Positions 57,617-64,000 of a DNA stretch of 64,000 nucleotides are shown here, piece by piece (position 1 is the stretch's first letter; the number at the start of each line of letters is the position of its first letter). A program made the translations under genes and the position numbers. A model generated the notes under the pieces. The model had not been told where the DNA came from. It did not search any database and saw nothing but the letters and a program-made list of their open reading frames with translations. Source of the DNA: JABSQH01 sp965230015 (GTDB taxonomy: Bacteria; Actinomycetota; Acidimicrobiia; Acidimicrobiales; Ilumatobacteraceae); NCBI GenBank assembly GCA_965230015.1, contig CBDDKF010000001.1, positions 141,205 through 205,204 of the forward strand. Direction: 5' to 3'.

Positions 57617-58939
57617 ATGATCTCCAACCTGGCGAACATCTTCAAGGTCACCGACCTGCGCAACAAGCTGCTGTTCGTCGCCTTGATGGTCGCCGTGTAC
57701 CGCCTGGGCGTGGCCATCCGCGTCCCGGGCGTCGACCCGATCGCCATCGAGCAGTTGCGCGAGACCGCCAGTCAGCAGGGCGCGCTGGGGTTCTTGAACC
57801 TGTTCTCCGGGGGTGCGTTCGAGAGCTTCTCGATCTTCGCCCTCGGCATCATGCCGTACATCACGGCCAGCATCATCATGCAGGTGCTGGGCGTGGTGAT
57901 CCCCAAGCTCGAACAGCTGCAACAAGAGGGTGCGGTCGGTCAACGCAAGATCACTCAGTACACGCGTTACGTCACGATCGGCCTGGCCACGTTGCAGGCC
58001 ACCGGTCTGGTGTTCATCTTCGGCACCGGCCGCGGTACGGCATTCTTCACCGCCGCGGGTGCAGCGCCCACGGTGCCGCTGTTGCCCGATGGCATCTGGC
58101 CGCGCGGCTATCTGATCATCCCCACTCTGGTCGCCGGCACCGCCGTGTTGATGTGGATGGGCGAGATGATCTCTCAGCGCGGCATCGGCAACGGCATGTC
58201 GATGATCATCTTCGCCTCGGTCGTCGCCTCGCTCCCCGGCGGTTTCTGGAGCATTCTTCAGCTCAACGAGATCTTCTGGTTCGTCGCGATGGTCCTGCTC
58301 ACGATCGGCATCATCATCGCCGTCGTGTACGTCGACCTCGGGCAACGAAGAATCCCGGTGCAGTTCGCGAAGCGCGTCGTGGGCCGGCGGATGATGGGTG
58401 GCCAGAACACCTACATTCCGCTCAAGGTCAACCAGTCGGGCGTGATCCCGATCATCTTCGCCAGCTCGATCCTGCTGCTGCCGGTGATCCTCACCCAGTT
58501 CCTCGGTTCCGGTGAGGGCTGGCGTGGCGACATCGTCGAGTTCATCGACACCTACATCGTCAACCCCGACAACTTCGTCTACGTGACGATCTTCGCGTTG
58601 ATGATCATCGCCTTCGCCTACTTCTACAACTCGATCGCCTTCGACCCCGTTCGTCAGGCCGACCAGCTGCGCCGCCAAGGTGGATTCATCCCCGGCGTGC
58701 GTCCCGGTCCGCAGACCGAGCGTTATCTGGCCAAGGCCGTCAACCGGATCACCTTGCCCGGTGCGGTGTTCATCGCGATCATTGCGATCTTGCCGTACAT
58801 CTTGTTGATCATCGCCGGCATCAACACCTTCGGGTTTGCCGGCACCAGCGTGCTGATCTCGGTGGGCGTGGCCCTCGAGCTGATGCGCCAGATCGACAGC
58901 CAGCTCACGCTGCGCAACTACGAAGGGTTCCTCAAGTAG
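57617..58939 (+). CDS. secY: Preprotein translocase subunit SecY
   Basis: 440 residues with ten membrane helices, family length. LNLFSGGAFESFSIFALGIMPYI, the plug region, GIGNGMSMIIFAS and the cytosolic loops with RRIPVQ.AKR and GGFIPGVRPG mark SecY, the channel of the Sec translocon. An AAAGGAAC site precedes ATG 57617. Its usual neighbour adk follows. Confidence 0.97.
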   Translation: MISNLANIFKVTDLRNKLLFVALMVAVYRLGVAIRVPGVDPIAIEQLRETASQQGALGFLNLFSGGAFESFSIFALGIMPYITASIIMQVLGVVIPKLEQLQQEGAVGQRKITQYTRYVTIGLATLQATGLVFIFGTGRGTAFFTAAGAAPTVPLLPDGIWPRGYLIIPTLVAGTAVLMWMGEMISQRGIGNGMSMIIFASVVASLPGGFWSILQLNEIFWFVAMVLLTIGIIIAVVYVDLGQRRIPVQFAKRVVGRRMMGGQNTYIPLKVNQSGVIPIIFASSILLLPVILTQFLGSGEGWRGDIVEFIDTYIVNPDNFVYVTIFALMIIAFAYFYNSIAFDPVRQADQLRRQGGFIPGVRPGPQTERYLAKAVNRITLPGAVFIAIIAILPYILLIIAGINTFGFAGTSVLISVGVALELMRQIDSQLTLRNYEGFLK

Positions 58940-58970
58940 GCCGCGTCGGCCCGCGCAGAAGCAGGTCGTC

Positions 58971-59630
58971 GTGATTCCCGGTGCTCGGCTGATCATCCTC
59001 GGACGCCAAGGTGCCGGTAAAGGCACGCAGTGCGTGCGGTTGTCGCGCCACTTCGTGGTCCCGCACATCTCGACCGGCGACATGTTGCGCACCGCCGTGC
59101 GCGAAGGGACCGACCTCGGGCGGGCCGCGAAGAAGATCATGGACGACGGCGGCCTCGTCGGCGACGACGTGATGATCGGCATCGTGCGCGAACGGCTCGA
59201 ACAGGCCGACGCCGACACTCGCGGGTACATCCTCGACGGATTCCCGCGCACCACCCAGCAGGCAGACGCCCTCGACGACATCGCCAACGACAAACCGATC
59301 GACGTCGTGCTCGACCTGAACGTGCCGCGCGAGATCGTGCTCGAGCGGATCTCGTCGCGGCGGGTGTGCCGTGACTGCGGTACGAACTACACCTCGACCG
59401 GCAACGATCCCGATCCGTGGATCTGCGATGTGTGTGGTGGCGACGTGCAACAGCGTGCCGACGACACACCCGAGTCGGTCAATCGGCGGCTCGATCTGTA
59501 CGAGGAACAGACGGCGCCGTTGATCGATTACTACGACGAACAGAATCGTCTTGCCGTGGTGAACGGCGTCGGCCATCCCGATGCGGTCTTCGACCGACTC
59601 GTGAAGGCCGTTGAGCGCAACCGGAACTGA
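58971..59630 (+). CDS. adk: Adenylate kinase
   Basis: 219 residues from GTG 58971. The P-loop reads GRQGAGKGTQ (Gly11-Gln20) instead of GAPGAGKGTQ; the LID domain keeps a zinc-type four-Cys site (CRDC, CDVC). STGDMLR, LDGFPRTTQQ and RRLDLYEEQTAPLIDYY are typical. It interconverts ATP, AMP and ADP. map and infA, which usually follow, are absent. Confidence 0.96.
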   Translation: MIPGARLIILGRQGAGKGTQCVRLSRHFVVPHISTGDMLRTAVREGTDLGRAAKKIMDDGGLVGDDVMIGIVRERLEQADADTRGYILDGFPRTTQQADALDDIANDKPIDVVLDLNVPREIVLERISSRRVCRDCGTNYTSTGNDPDPWICDVCGGDVQQRADDTPESVNRRLDLYEEQTAPLIDYYDEQNRLAVVNGVGHPDAVFDRLVKAVERNRN

Positions 59631-59632
59631 CG

Positions 59633-60082
59633 GTGCCGAGCACGGAGCTGCCGATTCGCCGGACTATGGCGTTGCCGGCGTCCGCAGTGCTGTTGTTCGA
59701 CGGTGGCTGTGGAATGTGCACGCGCAGTGCACGCACACTCGCTCGACTCGCAGGTGCGAGTGAACTCGACACCGACGGTGAGCGCGTCGACATCGTCCCG
59801 TCGCAGCGACTCGGCGTACTCGACCGCACCGGCGTGACCGCTGAGCAGGCCGCCGAGTCGGTGTGGACTGTGACGGCATCGCCGACGATCGTCGTCGGCG
59901 GCCCGCGATCGATCGCCTTGGCGATCGCGGTCGGCCGACGGCAACGCTGGCCACTGTGGCCCTTCGCTGTTCCCGGTGTCGGGTGGTTGCTCGACCGGAT
60001 CTATGCGCTCATCGCCGCCAACCGCGGCAAGTTCCCCGGCGAGACGCCGTGGTGCGCGCAACACCCCGAACGGTGCGCGTAA
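59633..60082 (+). CDS. DUF393 (DCC-family) thiol-disulphide oxidoreductase-like protein
   Basis: 149 residues from GTG 59633, 2 bp after adk; ATG 59666 is an alternative. The DCC motif LFDGGCGMC (Cys26, Cys29) stands near the N-terminus and PWCAQHPERC near the end. The family resembles thioredoxin-fold redox proteins; substrates are unknown. The stop codon TAA (60080-60082) lies in the left inverted repeat of the adjacent IS element, so the original C-terminus may have been altered by insertion. Confidence 0.85.
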   Translation: MPSTELPIRRTMALPASAVLLFDGGCGMCTRSARTLARLAGASELDTDGERVDIVPSQRLGVLDRTGVTAEQAAESVWTVTASPTIVVGGPRSIALAIAVGRRQRWPLWPFAVPGVGWLLDRIYALIAANRGKFPGETPWCAQHPERCA

Positions 60083-61318
60083 CGGTGGTGTCAGCCTGGG
60101 CTCTAGGGGTCGTTGCAACTTTCTGATTTTGGAGGTTGCTGGTGAGTGTCGGATTTAGTGACGAGGTTCGGCGTGGGGTGTTCTTGGCGTGGTTCGCCGG
60201 GGGTTCGTGTCGGCAGGTTGCTGATGAGTTCGCGATGTCGGCGATGTCGGTGTCGCGGATCGTTCATGATCCAGAGGTGAAAGCACAGGCGTTGGGTCGT
60301 CGTGGGTGTCGGTTGTCGTTGGCTGATCGAGAGGAGATCTCTCGTGGTCTTGTAGCTGGTTGGTCGTTCACAGAGATCGCCGACCATGTCGGGTTCGATA
60401 CGTCAACGATCAGTCGCGAGGTCGGAGGCCGCAACAAGCGGGCGTCGTATCGGGCTGTGGACGCGCATCGGGGCGCGCTCAGGCGTGCTCGTCGTCCCAA
60501 GCCAACCAAGTTTCAGCAGTGCCCCCAGTTGGCGGCCCAAGTCGAGCATTGGCTCGAGACTGAGCAGTGGTCACCAGAACAGATCAGTGCCAGACTGCGC
60601 ACCGAGTTCGCTGACGACGAGCAGATGCGAGTGGCCCCAGAGACGATCTATCAGGCCCTCTACGTGCATGGCCGTGGTGGGCTTCGCAAAGAACTCACGG
60701 CGCATTTGCGGACGCATCGTCGGCAGCGACGTTCCCGGGCGGCGACGGCACGCAACCGCAACAACACACCCATTGGCGACATGGTGCTGATCGCGGACCG
60801 ACCAGAAGAGATCGAACAGCGTGTCGTTCCTGGCCACTGGGAAGGCGACTTGATCATGGGCACCAACAACGGGTCCCAAGTGGCCACCTTGGTCGAGCGC
60901 ACCACTGGATTGGTCATGTTGAGCAAGCTCGACAGCAAACGCGCCGAACACGTCGCTCAACGCCTCAGCGAACTCGTGAGCACCTTGCCGGACTACCTCG
61001 TGCGATCAATCACCTGGGACCAAGGCACCGAACTCGCCGCACACCACTCATTCACGCTGGCCACCAACATCCCCGTCTACTTCTGCGACCCCCACGCACC
61101 CTGGCAACGAGGCTCCAACGAAAACACCAACGGCCTCCTGCGCCAATACCTCCCACGAGACCGCGACCTATCGAAGTTCTCCCAAGACGACCTCAACGCC
61201 ATCGCCCACAAACTCAACACCCGACCACGCAAACGCCACGACTTCCAGACACCATTAGAAGTGTTCAACCAACTCGTGTTGCACTGACCGCTGGAATCCA
61301 GCCAGACACCACCGTTAC
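60079..61318 (+). mobile_element. IS30-family insertion sequence
   Basis: About 1.24 kb. Imperfect terminal inverted repeats of about 28 bp: left 60079-60106, right 61291-61318. The outermost 14 bases (GTAACGGTGGTGTC) match exactly and 23 of 28 overall. One transposase gene fills it. I cannot assign a clear target-site duplication: the flanks (GC before, ACC after) do not match, so ends may be off by a base or two. It separates adk-DUF393 from the CBS/DUF389 genes. Confidence 0.85.
60136..61287 (+). CDS. IS30-family transposase
   Basis: 383 residues. The N-terminal helix-turn-helix region (LSLADREEISRGLVAGWSF, EIADHVGFDTSTISREV) binds the ends. The DDE catalytic triad is readable: Asp238 (HWEGDLIMG), Asp295 (TWDQGTE) and Glu329 (GSNENTNG), with the DD(33)E spacing of the family. 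C-terminal LNTRPRKRHDFQTPLEVF is a family hallmark. The gene looks intact, so the element may be active. Confidence 0.93.
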   Translation: MLVSVGFSDEVRRGVFLAWFAGGSCRQVADEFAMSAMSVSRIVHDPEVKAQALGRRGCRLSLADREEISRGLVAGWSFTEIADHVGFDTSTISREVGGRNKRASYRAVDAHRGALRRARRPKPTKFQQCPQLAAQVEHWLETEQWSPEQISARLRTEFADDEQMRVAPETIYQALYVHGRGGLRKELTAHLRTHRRQRRSRAATARNRNNTPIGDMVLIADRPEEIEQRVVPGHWEGDLIMGTNNGSQVATLVERTTGLVMLSKLDSKRAEHVAQRLSELVSTLPDYLVRSITWDQGTELAAHHSFTLATNIPVYFCDPHAPWQRGSNENTNGLLRQYLPRDRDLSKFSQDDLNAIAHKLNTRPRKRHDFQTPLEVFNQLVLH

Positions 61319-61326
61319 ACCGGGTG

Positions 61327-61752
61327 CTATTCGACAACCGCACCGAGCACGTCGCGCATCGACACGATGCCAGCGAGCGTGCCGTCGTCGTTGCGCACGA
61401 GGACATGGCGGATGTAGTCCTCCATCATTTCCTCGGCCACGTCGCGCACCGTGGAGTTGGTGGTGGCCCAGCGGAGCTGCTTGCTCTCGACGTCGCTGAC
61501 CGGGGTGGTCTGCAGGTCGACGCCTTTGGCGACGGCGCGCATGATGTCGCGCTCGGACACCACGCCCTCGACGTGTTCGCGGTTGCCGACGACCAAGATG
61601 CCGTAGCCGGCGGCGTGCATCCGCTCGGCGGCTTCTTGCAACGAAATGGTGGGCTCGACGGCGACCACGTCGCCCCCGAGGAGCGAGGCGACCGGCGGGG
61701 AAGCGAACCCCACTTCGTCGTCGAGCGGCTCGAGGTCACTGATGTCGGTCAT
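61327..61752 (-). CDS. Tandem CBS-domain protein
   Basis: 141 residues from ATG 61752, after an AAAGGA site; the in-frame start at 61842 is unlikely. Two CBS motifs: MHAAGYGILVVGNREHVEGVVSERDIM (about 42-70) and the second ending GIVSMRDVLGA. Possible nucleotide sensor. It stops 9 bp from the IS right end and is divergent from the DUF389 gene. It differs from the CBS gene at 30356. Confidence 0.88.
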   Translation of the reverse strand: MTDISDLEPLDDEVGFASPPVASLLGGDVVAVEPTISLQEAAERMHAAGYGILVVGNREHVEGVVSERDIMRAVAKGVDLQTTPVSDVESKQLRWATTNSTVRDVAEEMMEDYIRHVLVRNDDGTLAGIVSMRDVLGAVVE

Positions 61753-61878
61753 CGTCGGGTCCTTTCGGGTGTGCCTCCACCATGTCAACCGTCGACGGGC
61801 CCGGCCAGTGACCAACGTCCCTTCCGGGTCGCGCCGTGCCAAGCTGGGCGCAATGTCGGTTGGCAGCCGGGAGCATCG

Positions 61879-62916
61879 ATGACGACCACCAACCAGACTG
61901 CGTTCGGAGCGATTGCCGACGTGGTGCGGCGGTGGACGCCTGATCCGCCGACCGAGGAGGCGCGCGAAACAGTCGAAGACCTCGTACCCGACGACGAGCT
62001 CGGCGGTTACCTGGCGCGCTTTCTGATGCTGATCGTGCTCTCGTCGAGCATCGCCGCGTTCGGGCTACTCGCCGACTCGGCGGCCGTCGTGATCGGGGCG
62101 ATGCTCGTCGCCCCATTGATGACGCCGATCACCGCGGCTGCGGCAGCGGTGGTGATGGCGATGGGCAAACGGCTGGTGCGGGCGGTGTTCGTGATCGTCA
62201 TCGGCACGGTCGCCGCGATCGGTGTCGGCTGGCTCACTTCGTACGTGGCGGGCGCCGAAGTCACCGCGGTGAGCGACTTGCCGCGCGAAGTGACGTCGCG
62301 CACGTTTCCGGGGCTGCTCGACCTCGGCATCGCCATCAGCGCCGGCGCGGCGGCCGGCTACATCCTGCCGCGTCGATCGGCGACGTCGGCGTTGCCGGGT
62401 GTGGGTATCGCCGTGGCGCTCGTGCCACCGCTCGCCGCGGTGGGGATCACGCTCGAGGTCGGAGCCAGCGACCTCGCCGCCAACGCGCTGTTGCTGTATC
62501 TCACCAACCTGGCCGCCATTATCTTCGCCGCGTCCGTGATGCTGCTCTTCTCCGGGTTTCGGCCGGCCAACCGCCAGGGGCGCAGCGCCGTCACTGGAGG
62601 GCTGATCTTCACGCTGGCGGCGGTGATCGCCGTGGCGGTACCGCTGACGTTGCACACGCAGTCGGCGATTCGCGATGTGTCGTTGCGCCGGTCGGTGTCG
62701 AGCGCGGTGGTCGCCTGGGACGACACCGTGCGCATCATCGAGCTGAATGCGGACGTCGTCGGCGACCGTGCCGAGGTCGAGTTGCTCGTGTCGGGTCCCA
62801 ACGAAGCGCAACCAGCGTGGCGGCTGGCCCGCGAGATCGACGCGCGCTTTCGCGGCGCGGTCGATCTGCGCCTCTTCTACCAACGAGATCAACTGTTCGA
62901 AGTGAGCGTCCGTTGA
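61879..62916 (+). CDS. DUF389 integral membrane protein
   Basis: 345 residues from ATG 61879. After a short polar N-terminus come about six membrane helices; FLMLIVLSSSIAAFGLLADSAAVVIGAMLVAPLMTP is the DUF389 (TIGR00341-like) signature. A C-terminal soluble domain of about 80 residues follows. Function is unknown; a transporter-like role is often assumed. The next gene starts with overlapping bases (TTGA). Confidence 0.88.
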   Translation: MTTTNQTAFGAIADVVRRWTPDPPTEEARETVEDLVPDDELGGYLARFLMLIVLSSSIAAFGLLADSAAVVIGAMLVAPLMTPITAAAAAVVMAMGKRLVRAVFVIVIGTVAAIGVGWLTSYVAGAEVTAVSDLPREVTSRTFPGLLDLGIAISAGAAAGYILPRRSATSALPGVGIAVALVPPLAAVGITLEVGASDLAANALLLYLTNLAAIIFAASVMLLFSGFRPANRQGRSAVTGGLIFTLAAVIAVAVPLTLHTQSAIRDVSLRRSVSSAVVAWDDTVRIIELNADVVGDRAEVELLVSGPNEAQPAWRLAREIDARFRGAVDLRLFYQRDQLFEVSVR

Positions 62917-64000
62917 GTGGGCGCGCTCAACGGGTGGCGCTGCTGGCCGGCTTGTTGGCGATGGCGACAGCGGCGTGCGGTGTGGGAGCAGGTTCCGACG
63001 ACAACGCCGAGCCGATCGCCATCTTCGGGCCGTACCGCGGCAGCGACGCCGACCGGTGGATCGAGGTGATCCACGCCTACACCGAGCCACGGGGGATCGA
63101 GGTGCGGTACATCGGCAGCGAGGACTTCGTTGCCGACCTGCAGCAGCGCACCGGAGAGGGCAACGATCCGCCCGATATCGCGGTGATCCCCCAGCCGGGA
63201 TTCGTTGCCGAGCTGGCGGCCAGCGATGTGATCCTGCCCCTCGGCGACGACGCCGTTGCCCAGATCGAGGCCAACTATCCGACTGCCATCGTCGACTTGA
63301 TCGGCGACGACCTCGAGGTGTTCGGCGTGCCGTTTCGGCTCGCGATGAAGAGCCTGGTGTGGTACCGCCCCGACGTGTTCGCGACGAACGGCTGGACGAC
63401 GCCATCGACGATGGACGAGCTCGCAGGTCTGGTCGACTCGATCGACGACACCGACGGCATCACCCCGTGGTGCATCGGTCTCGAGGCCGGAACGTCGACG
63501 GGGTGGCCAGCCACCGATTGGGTCGAGGACCTCGTGGTGCGCAACCTCGGTACCACGATGTACAACCGGTGGGCGCGCAGCGAGGTGCCGTTTGCCGATC
63601 CACGGATCGAAGACTCCTTCGGACAGTTCCGGGACCTGGCCCTCGACGGAACCCGTGCGGTCGGCGGCTTGACCGGCGTGGTCGAGACGGCGATCGACGA
63701 GGCGGTCGGTCCGCTGTTCGACGACGACGGTTGTGCGTTGTACAAGCAAGCCGACTTCGCCGTGCAGTGGATGCCCGACGGCACCAGCGTCGGACCCGAC
63801 GGCGACGTCGACTGGTTCGTGTTGCCGCCGGTCGCCGACGACACCGTCGCGCCCGTGGTGGTGGGCGCCGACCAGGTCGTGCAATTCACCTCGAACGACG
63901 ACATCGACGGGTTGATGGCGTATCTCGCCGGCCCCGATGCGGGCGCCAGCTGGGCCGCCGCCGGCGGGTTCATCAGCCCGAAGTCGACGATCACCGCCGA
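62913..64000 (+). CDS. ABC transporter substrate-binding lipoprotein (sugar type), 3'-partial
   Basis: TTG 62913 overlaps the DUF389 stop and gives a lipoprotein signal (SGRAQRVALLAG, lipobox TAAC, Cys about residue 22); GTG 62934 is an alternative but loses the Arg residues of the signal. About 360 residues are visible and the frame runs open to the window end. The mature part has PDIAVIPQPGFVAEL, VPFRLAMKSLVWYRPDVF and TTPSTMDELAGL blocks of extracellular sugar-binding proteins (family 1, alpha-glucoside-like). Membrane and ATPase genes would be expected just beyond 64000. Confidence 0.85.
   Translation, partial: MSGRAQRVALLAGLLAMATAACGVGAGSDDNAEPIAIFGPYRGSDADRWIEVIHAYTEPRGIEVRYIGSEDFVADLQQRTGEGNDPPDIAVIPQPGFVAELAASDVILPLGDDAVAQIEANYPTAIVDLIGDDLEVFGVPFRLAMKSLVWYRPDVFATNGWTTPSTMDELAGLVDSIDDTDGITPWCIGLEAGTSTGWPATDWVEDLVVRNLGTTMYNRWARSEVPFADPRIEDSFGQFRDLALDGTRAVGGLTGVVETAIDEAVGPLFDDDGCALYKQADFAVQWMPDGTSVGPDGDVDWFVLPPVADDTVAPVVVGADQVVQFTSNDDIDGLMAYLAGPDAGASWAAAGGFISPKSTITA

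Overview
This is a 64-kb stretch of a high-GC bacterial chromosome, very probably an actinobacterium of the Acidimicrobiia (Ilumatobacter-like) type. That placement is inference: it rests on codon use, the actinobacterial gene order (tRNA-Thr, tRNA-Met, tuf, rpmG, tRNA-Trp, secE, nusG, rplKAJL, rpoBC, rpsLG, fusA, tuf, rpsJ), many GTG starts, and secreted proteins carrying a VPARVL(E/D)TR-type repeat module. Most of the window is the main ribosomal-protein and RNA-polymerase superlocus, cut into blocks by accessory genes.

Layout. 1-13.1 kb: two RHS/YD-repeat genes on the plus strand. The first is incomplete at the window edge and frameshifted. The second encodes a 3,405-residue secreted mosaic protein (138-residue repeats, PASTA, Ig-like, FG-GAP, MopE-like, YD repeats, RHS core, hydrophobic tip). 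A GNAT acetyltransferase converges on the second gene, and a remnant of a similar GNAT gene lies behind the first. 13.2-18.9 kb: tRNA-Thr, tRNA-Met, tuf copy 1, rpmG, tRNA-Trp, secE, nusG, rplK, rplA, L10 leader, rplJ, rplL. 19-20.6 kb: a membrane fatty-acid hydroxylase and a divergent TetR regulator. 20.9-28.5 kb: rpoB and rpoC. 28.6-29.3 kb: a decayed lipoprotein hydrolase. 29.4-35.4 kb: rpsL, rpsG, a CBS protein, a GAP-family membrane protein, fusA, tuf copy 2 and rpsJ, ending in a strong hairpin.

35.5-47.6 kb: a 12.5-kb accessory block that splits the S10 operon between rpsJ and rplC. It holds an HtrA-like protease, TetR plus divergent cupin, thioesterase, alpha/beta hydrolase, a BTAD/TPR regulator, an AAA ATPase, a small secreted protein and an RCC1-repeat secreted protein. 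Four consecutive minus-strand genes here each end at a copy of one of two diverged ~53-bp hairpin repeats, in alternating order.

47.9-59.6 kb: the rest of S10 and the spc operon (rplC to secY, adk), largely with overlapping stop/start codons. 59.6-64 kb: a DUF393 protein, an IS30-family element, a CBS protein, a DUF389 membrane protein and the start of an ABC sugar-binding lipoprotein. map, infA and the alpha operon do not follow adk.

Points needing most attention: L14 (two frame changes) and L22 (one) are interrupted in this sequence. S12 carries Arg at position 88, a classic streptomycin-resistance position. The two tuf genes appear identical and have codon use unlike their neighbours. The repeat pattern at 40-45 kb has no obvious standard name.
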